A DNA stretch of 64,000 nt from assembly GCA_948567375.1 (NCBI GenBank), contig OX419760.1:22010001-22074000 (forward strand), given 5' to 3'. This DNA is from Lunularia cruciata (lineage: Eukaryota > Streptophyta > Marchantiopsida > Lunulariales > Lunulariaceae). The notes beneath the pieces are model-generated. The model was not told where the DNA came from and did no database searches. It worked only from the letters and a program-made list of their open reading frames with translations. Below, piece after piece: positions 11,879-23,959 of this stretch (its first letter is position 1; every line of letters begins with the position of its first letter). Made by a program: the position numbers and the translations under genes.

Positions 11879-12477
11879 TACAATACAAGAAGCTAGACAT
11901 ATTACCTAGAGGTGAAAATTGGCTTGGTAACATCTAGAAGGATGTTGTGTACAATGAGCTAGGAAGATTAGACATAAGTGTCACCAAAAGAGTACTTCTA
12001 CTAATAGGGTAGAAGTTGAAAATAACTTGAAAACTTTAGAGCCAATTTCAAAGGTCTAAATGGATGAATTAGGCCTCAAATATAGAAATAATCCCTGTCT
12101 TAAGTAAGGAAAGGCTTGCCTTATCTCCCTTATGATTTTTCTCATTGAGAGCTTTCCAATGGTATCTCACTCATGCAATTTTGAGCTCCCTAAAGGAAGA
12201 TTCCCTAAAGATTCCCTTTCAAAAAACCCATTTAACCAACTAGATAGGACAAGGATTGACATGTCACCCATCCAAACAACTAATCCAAGGATAGAGCTTG
12301 CTGATGGGTTACCAATCTATTTATTTGATCCAAGGATGGAGCTTCCTTTGAGAGGATACTCTTTATTATATATTGAAGAGAAGGTGCTCCTTTGGGCCAT
12401 CAGAGTATTGAGTGTGAAACTTGCATTTTCTCTCTTGTATCTCTCTTGGAGAGTTCTCTTGTCCTTGGAGTATTATA
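11879..12477 (+). repeat. 3' LTR of family B copy
   Basis: About 600 bp, shorter and more diverged than the other LTRs of the family. It starts TACAATACAAG, where intact copies start TGTAATACCAAG, and ends TATTATA. The preceding purine tract is AAAAGGGGAGAGG. The right edge joins family C LTR sequence. Confidence 0.8.
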
Positions 12478-12601
12478 TATAAATACCAAAGTCTATGCTT
12501 ATGTTAGGCATTCAGAGTTTCTCTCATTCAAGAGTCCCAATGTGATCTTTCACTTTGATTGTCCATTCTCCTATTTCTCTCATCAATCTTAATCTTTTAT
12601 A
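12478..12601 (+). repeat. Family C 5' LTR, right piece
   Basis: The stretch from TATAAATACC through TTCAGAGTTTCTCTCATTC and CCCAATGTGATCTTTCACTT matches 17693-17815 of the 3' LTR. TATAAATA may be the LTR promoter. A decayed primer site with the core AGTATCA follows immediately. Confidence 0.8.
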
Positions 12602-13560
12602 TTAGTATCAAAATAAGAATGGGATGGATGGAATTTATGAACCACCAAATCCATTTCCACCAAACCATTGGGATATTTTTGTCCTTGTACTATCCAAGCA
12701 TCATTTTACTTAGTTCATCATCTCATGCTGTGGACAAATGTTTTTGAATGCAATCACCTTGTTTTATGAACCTTTGGTACTTTTGGTTATAACTTATGGA
12801 GAATGGTGGACATGTTGCATCTACATGTTAACATAGATGAACTATAGATAGTTTGATAGAGTAGAAGTCATGGTATTAATGCCTGAGATTATCATTGCCA
12901 TGTAGCAAAAAATTGAGCACCTTACTTGATGGTTGGAAGAACAAGATCATCAATGACAAGAGCATTTAGAGAGAGCACCATTTTAAGAAGGAGAAGAGCA
13001 AATCTAATTTTTGAAACCCAAAGTATTCAAAGGAAAGAGTATCTCAAGTACAATGGAGAATTTTGAGTTTGATTGTGAATGTTACTTTGAAGCTACAAAT
13101 CTTCAAGATGAATCAAAATAGATTCTCTTGGCTTCTAGCCAATTGGATAGAGTAGCAAAGCTATGGTGACGGTTTTGAGTGAAGCAAGCTAAATGGAAAA
13201 TTGTTACACCAATCTTAACACAATTAGAATTCAAGAGTGCAATAATTAGTTGATTCTAAATTATAAATACCACACAAGTTGCACAAGATATATTGGCAGA
13301 ATTGAAGCAGATTGGCTTTGTGAGAAGCTATGTCATGCAATTTTAGAACACAATCATGCAAATTCCAAATGTATTGGAAGGTGAAGCTCTGGATCAATTT
13401 ATGAGGGGATTGAATTCATGATCAAAACTAGAGAGGTGATTATGCAAGAGCCAAAACACTCGGAGGAAGCCATGTAGTTGATTGAACGCTTTGATTCCTT
13501 GGTTGTAACAACTTTGTCTCAACCTCAACCTCCACAAAACCTACCAATACACTACACATG
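12602..13560 (+). pseudogene. Family C primer site and gag relic
   Basis: TTAGTATCAAAATAAG at 12602 is a mutated iMet-type primer site (intact form begins TGGTATCA). Further on, fragments around 13010-13500 read like a gypsy Gag core (ENFEFDCECYFEATN, then LDQFMRGL), with many stops. No zinc knuckle is preserved that I can see. Confidence 0.55.
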
Positions 13561-13899
13561 GGTGGAAGAGAGGCACATCCACCCATTGATGATGGAGATT
13601 GATGTCATCTGATAGAGAAAGATTACGATAAAATGGTGGTTTTTTTTGGTAGAGAAGATGACACCACCCACAATTTCTAAATTAGAAATTGCATTGTTGA
13701 ATGTCCACTCAAGAATATGTGTCCTCAACAAATCACTTAGACAGAGTTTGTGAAGCAAAATGATAAAGGAAATGAGGAATCTTAATAAGAGATTTTGAGT
13801 CACATGTTGGGAACTTGATTAGTTCCAATGGGATTGAAGGCTTGATATATGCAAGTTTGCTTTACTTGCAAGGTATGATATCTTATCTTATAGTTGTAT

Positions 13900-14175
13900 A
13901 ATTTTGGTGGATATTAGATATTCAAAGAATTGCAAGTCTATACAATTAGCAAAGGAATTAATTATTTTTATCAAGCTAATAATTAGAAGTATATTGATGA
14001 TGGCGGATGGTAGAAAATGTTTTGCATTTTGTACCTCAAGTCCTATTACATTCAAGATTGGGAAGGAGTATGTGGAGTGTATGAGGTTTATAGTTGCACC
14101 TCTACACTATGATGTCACTCTAGATTTGCCTTGGCTTGACCATCACATGGTTCAATTTGATTGGACCCAATGATA
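13900..14175 (+). pseudogene. Family C protease relic
   Basis: An open stretch at 13904-14173 ends in VAPLHYDVTLDLPWLDHH, equivalent to the Y-D-x-I-L-G-M-x-W-L block found downstream of the retroviral-type aspartic protease active site in gypsy elements. The active-site triad itself is not recognisable. Confidence 0.6.
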
Positions 14176-14489
14176 AATTCAAGTGTAACACCAAGGTAAA
14201 TTTTTTTATTAGGTTGTCTAGAATCTTTGAGTAAGAAACCAAAAAATAATCAATCTCAAGATGTGAAATTTATCAAGAAAGTAACTATAGAGCAAGCTTT
14301 GAAGGAGGATAAGTCCCAAGATGAGAAGTTTATCAATAAAGTAACCATTGAGCAAGTTTTGGAGGATTTGTCCGTGTGAATCAATCTAATTGTGCATGGA
14401 GAATCTAAGGAGAGCCAAAAGCCTCATCAAGCAAGGCTGATCAAATAGTTCAAGAGTTTTTATATGTGTTTCTGGATGATTTTCCAAAG

Positions 14490-15760
14490 GGATTACCCTC
14501 CAATCAGGGTATGTACTTCAAGATTGAGCTATTGTCAAGAAGTATTCTAATGAGTAGACCAATCTATCGGCTCTCACCAAAGGAGTTGGACTAGCTTTGA
14601 AAAATGTTGTTGGAGTTGTTGGAGAAGGATTTTATATGATATTAATTATATATCTCCTTGGAGAGCACTGGTACTATTTATTCCAAAGAAGGATGGAGGA
14701 CTTTGCTTCTATATAGATTATCATGGCCTCAATAAACAAACAGTGAAGAATGCATATCCATTGCCTCAAATTTATGACTTTCTTGATCAATTGAGTGGAG
14801 CACAATACTTCTCCAAGTTGGATCTCCAAAGTAGCTATTGGTAGATTCACATTGATAGAGAAGATGTGCAAAAGATTATCTTTTGCACAAAAGTATGGGC
14901 ATTTTGAATGGAAAGTTCTACCTTTTGGGCTCATTAATGATCTAATAGTCTTCATGGATCATATACATTGAGTGTTGGATGGGCTAGTGGATTGGTATGT
15001 GATGGTATGCTTGGATGCTATCTTAATTTATAGTAAGATAGAGGTAGAACATATGAATCATATGTGAGAGGTCCTAAGAAGACTATGGTAACGGAAGTTT
15101 TACTGCAAGAAGTCAAAGTTTTCTTTTTGGCAAAGGAAGTTATGTTCTTGGATCATAAGATCTAATCCAAGGGAATCAAGATGGAAGAGGAGAAAATCAA
15201 GGCCATTATTGATTGGTCTACCTCAAAGGATACCACAAAAGTGAGAGCATTTAATGGATTGGTAATCTTTTTTCAATGGTTTATCCACTATTATGTTCAT
15301 GTGGTTGCACCATTAACCAATCTCTTGGAGAAGACTGTAAGCTTTCAATGGACCACCAAGCATAAAGAAGCATTTCAAAAGTTGAAATATATGGTGTCTT
15401 CAAGACCATTCTTCAACCATATGATCTTCAACTACCTTGTGTGGTTGATTTTGATGCTTCTAATTTGCCTTTGGAGTTGTATTGCCACAAGAATTCAAAT
15501 GGGTTACATTCCATTGCCTTTGTGTTGCACCAACTAAATTGCACAAAAAGAAACTAGTTTGCTTGAGATTGAGAACAACTAGCAATGGTATATACCACCA
15601 AGGTATGGAGACATTATTTCTTGGGAAAAAAAGATCATGTAAACCTCTCACAAACTCTTCTTGTAGACATTACTTTTGGAGCACATGAAATGTTGACATC
15701 ATTGATGGGAAGAATAACTACAATTTTTTGACATCAAACTTGAGTACAAACTTGGATTGG
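14490..15760 (+). pseudogene. Family C reverse transcriptase and RNase H relic
   Basis: Pieces in three frames follow the order of gypsy Pol: a 'LPPHR/ELDKQL' region near 14560-14600, [19 protein letters not shown] (14697-14750), the palm block with [10 protein letters not shown] (14813-14842), then the connection domain in 15181-15537 (KIKAIIDWSTSK, RAFNGLVIFFQWFI, WTTKHKEAFQKLK). Stops and frameshifts are frequent and the YxDD-type box is not intact. Confidence 0.75.
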
Positions 15761-15829
15761 TTCCATGTCATCCATGATTCCCTATCACAATGATCTGATT
15801 TGAAGTTTCTTCCTCTTATCATGGTGGCA

Positions 15830-16720
15830 ATTAAATAGTGTCAATAGACTCCAAAGTCCAAATCAAGTTTCGAACAACTTTACAACAAGATCTATTCTTT
15901 CATATGGTACAAGGTCATCTTGTAGCATGCAACAAGGAGTACAAAACCTTCTCCTTTAAAGAAGGCCTTATATTCTATGAGAATCAAATCTATGTTCTAG
16001 CCAAGGGTGATCTCCAACTTGTGCACCTTCAAGAAGCCCATGACTTACCAATTGTTTGGTCATATGAGTGTGGACAAGACCTTGGGTACCCTCCAACGCT
16101 AATGGTGGTGACCCAACATGGCATGAGATGTTCAAGAGTTTGTCTAATCTTGTGAGAGCTACCAATGCAACAAGACCAACAACCAAAAATTGAGTAGACT
16201 CTTTTAACCACTCCCCATTCTATGTGCTCAATGGGAACATGTGAGCTTAGATCTCATCATATCCTTACCCAAGACAAAACAAGGTCATGCAGCAATTGTG
16301 GTGTTTGTGGATAAGCTTAGTAAGGAAATCCATTTTGCACCAACATTTGATATCATGGATGCTCTAACATTGGCATAGATCTACTTTGATAATATCTTCA
16401 AGCATCATAGGATGCCTTGTGTATTCATCTCTAATCATGATCCTTGATTCACTAGAAAATTTGGCAAGCATTCTTCCAGATACTTGGCATCAAGCTTGCT
16501 TTGTCCACAACCTATCATCCTCAAACTGATGGACAAACAAAACAAGAAAATTGCACCTTGAAGGATATGTTGTGTGCCTTTGTCAACATTTACCATACCA
16601 ACTGGGAGGATTGTCTTGAAGCTATTGAGTTTGTACACAATAATTCTAAATAGGCAAGTACTAGATTCTCTCCTTTCTTCCTTAATTTCAGTTAAGACCC
16701 ACTTGTTCCAAATTCCTTTC
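15830..16720 (+). pseudogene. Family C integrase relic
   Basis: The zinc-binding N-terminal domain is recognisable around 16020-16190 and the catalytic core around 16200-16680 (FVDKLSKEIHFAPT, then NHDP*FTRKFW and STTYHPQTDGQTKQENCTL). The D-D-E acids are partly present, but frames shift. Open frames on the opposite strand here are shadows. Confidence 0.7.
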
Positions 16721-17124
16721 TCGATCTTCCACCATCTCATATCCCTCATACTCCCACCTTCTTGACCACCATATGCCAATCCCTCCAACAAGCCAAATCT
16801 CATCTCCTTGTTGCTCAAAAATCTCAAAAACAATATGCAGACCACCATTGTTATGATCTCACCTTTCAACTTGGTGATAAGGTCATGCTTTCATTTAGTA
16901 ACCTACCCCTCCCACTTGATACCTAAGTCCATAAACTTGCTCCTAATTGGATTAAACTCTTTGATGTCACCTAAATCCATTCTCCTATTGTTTATCAACT
17001 TGTCTTGCCTTGTCATATGCAAATCCACCTTGTCTTTTATATTTCCAAGTTGAAACCCTTTGTTCCTAATCCATCTTCTTTTTCCTCTTGTGTGCAACCC
17101 CTTCCTTGACCAATCCCTATCAAC

Positions 17125-17290
17125 AATCATAAGGAGTATGAAGTTGATCATATCCTTGCACGTCTCCACATTCAACAAGGCCAACAACAACATAAAGAAT
17201 ACAAAGTCCTTTGGAAAAGGTATCCCTTTCATGATGCCACTTGGGAACCTCTTTCTCATCTTCAAAATGCTCAAATGGCTATCTAGGAAT
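17125..17290 (+). pseudogene. Family C chromodomain relic
   Basis: In the frame beginning NNHKEYEVDHILA the sequence continues to YKVLWKRYPFHDATWEPLSHL. The W-K-x-Y-P and A-T-W-E-P blocks are the hallmarks of the chromodomain at the integrase C-terminus of chromoviruses, which binds histone tails and guides integration. It lies just before the 3' LTR as expected. Confidence 0.75.
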
Positions 17291-17340
17291 TTAAAGCTTC
17301 CATGGTGACAAGGATGTCACAAACTAACAATGGGAGAATA

Positions 17341-17817
17341 TATAACAGTATGGAGCTTACCAATGAGTTAGTCAAGACTAACAAAGTAGTAAATAGGCCA
17401 AATTAGCTAAGAATATTCTAGAAGCATCTAGGAAGCTACTTGGCACCTTCCTAATGTTGGGTAATGTGCATTCCAAGGAAGAAGCTTCTTGGCTAGCTTA
17501 GCTTGTACACCAAGTAGGTGGTTTCTAGAAGGAAGTTTCTTGGGAACCTTCTTGGCTAGTTTAGCTTGCATGCTAAGAATGCAACTTTTGGAAGGAAGCT
17601 TCTTGAGCTCTCAATTAACTTGGCTTGCACTCCAAGCATGTAGATTTTAGGAAGCTTCTTGAGAAGCTTCTCAAGAGCATTATATATTTCACTATAAATA
17701 CCAAATTTTATGCTCATGCTAAGCATTCAGAGTTTCTCTCATTCAAGAGTCCCAATGTGATCTTTCACTTTGATCTTCCATTCTCTTATTTCTCTCCTCG
17801 GTCTTGATCTTTTTACA
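17341..17817 (+). repeat. Family C 3' LTR
   Basis: 477 bp, ending TTTTTACA. It is preceded by a purine-rich tract (ATGGGAGAATA, about 17330-17340) that fits a polypurine tract. The interior contains imperfect repeats of a AAGCTTCTTGG-like block. It is the complete LTR of this family in the window. Confidence 0.75.
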
Positions 17818-18660
17818 AAAGGATGGAAAGAGATAGACAAAAAGTTTTTGCCACTTTTTATAAAGTTGTGTGGCAAAGATAGGCCTCCATGGTGTACCCC
17901 ATGGAAGGGCTCTTTGTTGTGTACCTCCATGCCGTGTGCCCTTTATTGATGTCAATTGTGTGAACTCTCTTGTAGCAATATGGTGGTATCCAAGAGAGGT
18001 ATCTCAATACCATAAAAATTATGGATAAATAGGATCAATGAGTGGATCTAATTGCCAACTAAGCAAAGAGCATGGAGCAACACTGGATGAGAGATAGCAT
18101 TGAAGACATTAGAGATATCAACTTGGACCACCATCCAATATGGATGAATGTCCAAGGATGGTTGCATGCACATGATAACCATTTTGTATCTTTTTGGAAT
18201 AGTCACAATAAACTTATGAGGAAATGAGAAGGAAGAAAATGATTATCACAATTGCAAGCAAATAGTACAAGAAACAAAATGCAAAAAAACATCTACAATG
18301 GCAATATGATGCACAATTGAGGTTTCCTTTCCAAGAGCTAAGAGACAAGAAGCACCCAACAACAAGATGCATCAAGGGATACATGCCCTAATAAAATGCA
18401 CCAAAAAAAAGTAAAGAGCAGGGGAAAACCTAAATCTAGAGCATTTGGGGAGAGATAATCCCATCTGTGCTAAAAAACTAGCCCTAATGGCCCACCAATA
18501 AATAAATGTAGAGAATGGAGAAGATGGGTAAAGTAGGACTATGTGTGCTATAACTCCTTATTTGGCCAATAATCATAGACAAAGAAAAGAAAGTCCTCAT
18601 AGGCATGTGGGCGTAGGCAGATAAAGTGTCAACTCAAAATAAATTTGAGAGAGAGTGTGA
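17818..18660. other. Spacer between two retroelements, nothing recognised
   Basis: About 840 bp. One plus-strand stretch (near 18100-18230) reads INLDHHPIWMNVQGWLHAHD but is short and ends in stops. I recognise no family, LTR or RNA gene. Confidence 0.45.
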
Positions 18661-19417
18661 TGTACTCTAATACTCCGAGGATAGGAGACGTGAAGAGAAA
18701 CACACCATGAGAAACACACACTTTCACACTCAAACTCCGATGCCCCAAAGGAGCACCTTCTCTTTATTATATAAGCAAAGCGGATCTCCTCCAATGAAGC
18801 TCCACCATAGGATTAGGTACATAGATAGGTGACATGTCAACAAGCTCCACCCTTGGATTACTTACTTGGATGGGTGACATGTCAGTCCTGGTCCTATCTG
18901 GTTGGTCAAACAAGCTTTGACCGGAGTGAATCTTTTAGGGAATCTTCCTATAGAATCTCAAAATCATGTAGGTGAGGTACCGTAGGAAAGCTCTCAACAA
19001 GACAAAGTTAGGAGGAGGGAAGGCCATCCCTTCATTCCTTGAGGGGGAATTTGCACATTTTAGAGGCCTAATTCATCCGTTTAGGCTTCCAAAATTGCCT
19101 TCAAAGATTTCAGGCATATTTTGGTTTGAACTCTATTAGTAGAAGTCCCCTTTTGGTGATACCTCTTTCTGATCTATCAGTCCATCATGTGTAACATCCC
19201 TCCAAATGTTACCAACCCAATTCTCACCTTCAAATCATATGTTTAGCTATTGGTTCTAAGGTTTTCAAATCTATTTTGGTTTTTTGCCCTATTAGTAGCA
19301 GTACCCTTTTGGTGATACTTCTATCTGATCTATTTTGACCATCATGTATAACATCATTCCAGATGTTACCAAACTAAATTTCACATCTAGATCATATGGC
19401 TAGCTTTTGGTATTACA
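18661..19417 (-). repeat. 3' LTR of the full-length family B element
   Basis: About 757 bp, ending in TATTACA at the inner side. The outer end is irregular (TGTACTCTAATACTCC where the partner reads TGTAATACTCC), so the exact outer base is uncertain by a few positions. It carries the same TATA-like block (ATTATATAAGC near 18768) as its partner. Confidence 0.9.
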
Positions 19418-19435
19418 AACCTCCCTCCTTTTAAG
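19418..19435 (-). other. Polypurine tract of the family B element
   Basis: On the minus strand the bases AAAAGGAGGGAGGTT lie directly against the 3' LTR, the position and composition expected for the plus-strand primer. The same tract precedes the LTR at 27821. Confidence 0.85.
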
Positions 19436-20520
19436 ATGCAACATCCTCATTGTGCAACTGTTGCTCAAATGCTTGCACCAACACCGGTGCATGTGTCAAA
19501 TTGGCAGTGGGTTCCTAGGTTGCTTCATAGAGGGGGTAACTTTCCACTGGACAAGATAATTCACTCGTGGATGACGAGTACCATGCATGCATTTTTGGAG
19601 AATGTGCTCCACTTCATATTCCTCATTGCCATCAATGAGTGTCGGACAAGGTCGAATGTCTTGTGTGGAATGACCCAAGCCTGATCGGGGAGCATATATG
19701 CATAGTAGGGAAACATGGAACACCGGATAGATCTTCATGTGTGGTGGTAGATCAAGGTGATAGGCCACAATGCCGACTTGATAGAGAATTGAGAAAGGCC
19801 CAATAAAACAAGGTCTGAGCTTACAAGGTCCCACTAATGTCAGGTTGGTTGTTGATAGCCACACCTGATCCCCAACATTGAACTCCATGTGCCTACGGTG
19901 TGCATCAACATACTGCTTTTGGCAATTTTGTGCAATCTGTAATTTGTGCTTAGAGCTCTCCACTCCTTGTTGGATTCTAGAAACAAATATGTTGACTACA
20001 TCGACCTTGGTAGCCACCAGATGGATCTTCATCAAGCTGGAAGGTGTGAAGGGATGCTCACCATACATGAGGAAGAACGGAGTGACCTGGGTGGATGCAT
20101 TCACTAAATTGTTGTAAGCGAATTCTACCAATGGGAGTAGGGTGTCCCACCTCTCTTGCTCTTCTAAGGTGAAGCCGCGTAACATGTCTTCAATAGTGCG
20201 ATTAGCCCACTCTCTTTGTCCATCTATTTGTGGGTGGTAAGCTGTGGACATGGCCAACTTGGTTTTGAAGAAACCAAAGAGGGTGCGCCAAAACAAACTG
20301 GTGAATTGAGTACCCCTATCGGTGATGAGTACTCAAGACAAGCCATGGTGAGAGAAGACTGCATCTAAGTATAATTGAGCAAGTTGTGGAGCGGTCACCT
20401 CCTTGGTGGTAGGGCATACATGAATCATTTTTCTGAGCTGGTCCACAAAGACCATGATGGAGTTGAATCCTGATGTGGTCTTGGGTAATTCACAGACGAG
20501 ATCCATACACACCTGTTCTC
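19436..20520 (-). pseudogene. Integrase core, C-terminal domain and chromodomain of family B element
   Basis: 20296-19496 is open for 266 codons. It reads the second half of the catalytic core (AMSTAYHPQIDGQREWANRT with the catalytic E region), then the GDQVWLST and LRPCFIGPFSIL blocks of the C-terminal domain, then the chromodomain start EYEVEHILQK. Just after YLVQWK a one-base deletion (near 19528, compared with 27690) shifts the frame, destroying the rest of the chromodomain. Upstream of 20296 a stop sits before VLITDRGTQFTS, which holds the second catalytic D. Family function: integration of the cDNA and histone reading. Confidence 0.85.
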
Positions 20521-20524
20521 AATG

Positions 20525-20760
20525 TTATGTAGGAGTGAGGAGAGGTTGCAGGAGCCCTGCATGAGCTTGATTAGAAGCTTTGTTTTGTTGACAAATTAAG
20601 CAACTACGCACATAGTCTATCATATCGTTGCTCATCTTGGGCCAATGGTAATGGCACTGGACTGCATCCAAGGTCTTGTCCACTCCAACATGACCTGCAA
20701 TGGCCGAATCATGACATTCTGTTAGAATGGTGATGTGCAATTCTGTGATATTTGGAATCT
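20525..20760 (-). pseudogene. Integrase zinc-binding domain of family B element
   Basis: Open at 20740-20525. H-x6-H in ECHDSAIAGHVG and C-x2-C in SCLICQQ make the HHCC zinc-binding domain that precedes the catalytic core. It is separated by stops from the core. Confidence 0.85.
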
Positions 20761-21480
20761 ATAATCTGCCATCACGAAAGGTGAGTCCTTGGGTGATGGT
20801 GATGCCTTTGGATGATTGCCTTTCTACAATTTGTGGATCAGTTTTTGTAGCCGCCAAAATCTCTAGCCAAAATTTAGGGTTAATCTGAACCTCTACCACC
20901 AAGTTGTTTGCCATTGGCATGTGGGTGAATGCATCTACAAGTTGCTTCTTACCTTCAACATAGGTGATTGTCATGTTGAAGCGTTTTTGCTACTCTGCCC
21001 CTCGAATTTGGTGAGAAGATGGATCCTTCTGTGTCTTGAGGTAGACAAGGGGTTTGTGGTCTGTCTCTACCACAAATGCCTTCTTGCCCAGATAGTGCTT
21101 CCAATGCTTGGTTTCCAAGACGATGGCCAACTCTTCTCATTTTGTGGTGTGGTAGTTGCGCTCTGTTTGTAATAACTTTTGAGAGAAACATGCAATGGGA
21201 TGCCATCCGTCATGCCACTCTTGTTGTAGGACTGCTCCGATTGCTACGCCTGATGCATCTGTAGCCAACTTGATTGGATGTTTTGGGTCATACCACTTTA
21301 AGATTGGTGCATGTAGCAAGGCGGCTTTCAATTCTTGAAAGGCCAACTCTTGTGCGGTTCCCCATGTCCACTTCTTCCCCTTGCCAAGCAGTGTTGTTAA
21401 AGGTTGTGCAACCTTGGAGAAGTCCTTGACAAATCGATGATAGAATCTCGTCAAACCCAAGAAGCTCTTGAGTTGAGTCT
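20759..21480 (-). pseudogene. RNase H and connection region of family B element
   Basis: 21460-21137 reads MGLTRFYHRFVKDFSKVA, then LATDASGVAIGAVLQQEW with the first RNase H acid (TDAS), then SQKLLQTERNYHTTK. A stop at 21137 follows; the rest of RNase H continues in other frames to 20759. Confidence 0.85.
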
Positions 21481-21634
21481 GATCTTCTAGGGCACTCTAT
21501 TTTTGAATGACCTCTATTTTATCTGTCAATACTTGAATACCCTCTGCACTTACTCTATGCCCCAGGTAGTCTACTTCAGACTTACCAAACTCACACTTTG
21601 AGATTTTGGCATACAATCGATTTTGTCTTAGAAT

Positions 21635-22215
21635 CTAAAGGACTTCTCGTAGATGTTGTTTGTGTTCTGTCATCGTGCTACTATATACTAAGATGTCATC
21701 TAGGAAGATGATGACAAACTTATCCAAATATGGACAAAATATGTCATTCATTAGACTCATGAAAATGGCAAGTGCGTTGCTGAGACCAAAAGACATCACG
21801 AGATACTCAAAGTGGCCATACCTGGTTCGAAAGGCAGTCTTGTACACATCCTCCTTTGCAATTTGGATTTGATTGTAACCGCTCCGCAAATCTAGTTTGG
21901 TGAAGTGTCTTGCTCCATTGAGTTGATCGAATAGATCATCCATGCGAGGTAAGGGGTATTTGTTCTTCACTATTTGTTGATTGAGACCTCGATAGTCAAT
22001 GCACATGCATATTGTACCATCTTTCTTCTTCACAAACAAGACCGGAGCCCCATATGGTGATACGTTGGGTTGGATGAACCCTTTTTGCACCATATCCTCA
22101 ATTTGATTCTTGCACTCCTCCAACTCATGAGGTGATAGGCGATATGGGGCCTTACAGGGAGGTGTCTTCCCCGGGAGTGTCTCAATTTTATGATCTACTC
22201 TCCTTTTTGGTGGTA
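21635..22215 (-). pseudogene. Reverse transcriptase of family B element
   Basis: 22123-21635 is open for 162 codons and holds the fingers and palm: [32 protein letters not shown] (first catalytic D) and [11 protein letters not shown], where F-L-D-D stands in the Y-x-D-D position, a common gypsy variant. The frame is closed on both sides by stops, so no complete polymerase is encoded. Confidence 0.88.
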
Positions 22216-22218
22216 ATC

Positions 22219-22860
22219 CTAAGGTAGATCATCAAGAAAGACATCTTGAAACTCATTTATGACATCTTTCAATTTCTCAAGAATTTGTCCCTCGAGTTGT
22301 GCATTATGGACTTCTCTTATTAGACCCATGAAACACCTATCAATCTTACAGGTAGTTGTTGTCCCTATGACATAGAAGGGAAATTCTTGTGATTTTTCTT
22401 TAACCCCAATGATCAACCATTGGTGGGTTCTCACTACTTTCTTCCTCCAATCTACCATAGGGTTTTAATGCTCCATCCATGGCATACCTAAGATTGCATC
22501 ATAATGAGCTAATTGTATCACTCGCCACTCAATTGCTTCTTGGTATTTTCCTACAGAGAGTGTTACCTGCCTGGGTAATGATTCAATCCTCTTTGTTTGT
22601 CCGTTAGGTAACTTTACTTCTTCACTCTCATCTCTCTCTAGATCCATTCCCAATCTTATTGCAATAGAGTGAGACAAGAAATTCTCTATGGCTCTCGGAT
22701 CTATTAACACTCTCACTTGATTGTCTTCTAGTACCCCATTCACTACAATCAATTGTGAGGTTTCCTTTCCGTACCTTTGTGCACTTGTCTTCTTCCTTCC
22801 CTTGCTTTTTTGCTTCCTTATTGAGCCAGTAAGGCCGCGAGGTACATTTAATGGCGATCT
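22219..22860 (-). pseudogene. Protease region of family B element
   Basis: 22752-22465 reads VRVLIDPRAIENFLSHSIA. The active-site triad is D-P-R here, D-P-G at 27040 and D-L-G at 7850; the usual family form is D-S-G or D-T-G. The Y-D-A-I-L-G-M-P-W-M block follows. The next open piece (22458-22219) is the linker to the reverse transcriptase. Confidence 0.82.
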
Positions 22861-23930
22861 TCATTTTCCAAAGTGATTTTCTACCTCTTCCTCTTCAATG
22901 CGTCTCTCCATGTTGTTCAAAGATCACCTGTATGAAAGTCGAGGGCCTCTAGGAAGTTGAGCACGACAATTGGTAGATATATGCCCAATACGACCACAAT
23001 TGTAACAACGGTGTTGTTCTCCTTGAGTTCCTTCTCCTCATGGGACTCCATCTCTCCATTCTTCTATCCATCCACGTTCTTCTTGAAGCGGTCGTGCTAC
23101 TTGGTCTCAAAACCAAAGGTTGCCCAGTTCCATTGGTACTGGTCCACCCATGGGTGGCATTTCTGCCCAATAATGTTGAGGTGGAACTACTCCTTCACCT
23201 CCACCTAATGCTCCTGCTATTCTTTGCGCACAAGCAATGGCTTCAAATATTGTGCGAGGATATTGTACCATGACTTCTTGGCAAACCCGCTCCTTCAACC
23301 TTGTTTGAAATTGTAGAGAGCCTCTGCTGGACTTATGTCGGTTATTGCAACTTGTAGATCCAAAAATGCCTCCACATACTCTTGTATGGTGTTCTTCTAT
23401 TTCAATTCCCATAGTCGGATCCGGGCCATCTGCACAGAATCCACCAATTGGAAATTCTTCAACAATCCTTCTTGCATTGTTGTCCATGTGACCTCCCTTC
23501 TCTCGGCCAACATGGATCGTTCCCAAGCATTGTACCATGTGAGGGCTTTATCGGTCAAGTACCCACATGCAAACACGCCTGCAACATGCTTGGTGATCTC
23601 TATTGAGAACAACCAAAAATATCTTGAGATCCAGTTCTCCACTACTCCCATCATACGCTGCCCCTTGTAAGGCTCGATGTTGTAGGTCTTTTTCATCCGG
23701 AGTAGTAATGTGGCTTCATCATTGATAATGTTTGTAGGCACGGGTGCCTCTCCAAGTACTTCAGTCATAGGTATTGGATTTTGAGACGGCTCTTCTTCTT
23801 GCATTGCTTGATCATTCCTAAGGGTCTGCACTTGACTTTGTAACACCTCCATGGTCATCTTAATCTCTCAAAATTTGCTCAACATCCCCTACATTCCTTG
23901 CACCAACTCTTGCAACTACGGATCCATGGT
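22861..23930 (-). pseudogene. gag of family B element
   Basis: Starts ATG at 23927-23925 but has TAG at codon 4 (23918-23916). The remainder reads as in the 25818 copy: ETLQSQVQTL, LTWYNAWERSMLAERREV, a frameshift near 23400, then EAIACAQRIAGALGGGEGVV and GGPVPMELGN. The zinc-knuckle region is near 23000. Gag would form the particle core in the cytoplasm. Confidence 0.82.
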
Positions 23931-23959
23931 TCTTGTAACACTCGATTGTTATACCCTAA

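Larger units (their letters stand above)
6047..12477 (+). mobile_element. Ty3/gypsy family B copy lacking its 5' LTR
   Basis: Co-linear with the other family B copies from the leader (about 6050) to the 3' LTR (11879-12477), but the 5' LTR and primer site are gone: family C LTR sequence passes directly into family B leader at about 6047. All coding regions are broken by stops and frameshifts. A solo LTR of the same family sits between protease and reverse transcriptase (8102-8852). The element lies in the family C 5' LTR. Confidence 0.85.
5917..17817 (+). mobile_element. Ty3/gypsy family C element (chromodomain type), decayed, split by a family B copy
   Basis: The LTR starting TGTAACAATATGGAGC at 5917 recurs at 17341 (TATAACAGTATGGAGC), and the end of the left LTR (12478-12601) matches the end of the right LTR (about 17690-17817). 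The internal part, 12602-17340, encodes in order gag, protease, reverse transcriptase, RNase H, integrase and a C-terminal chromodomain, all in broken frames. The left LTR was entered by a family B copy (6047-12477) and its middle, about 230 bp, is missing. Flanks CAAGA (5912-5916) and AAAGG (17818-17822) do not make a convincing target duplication. This is an old, dead element. Confidence 0.8.
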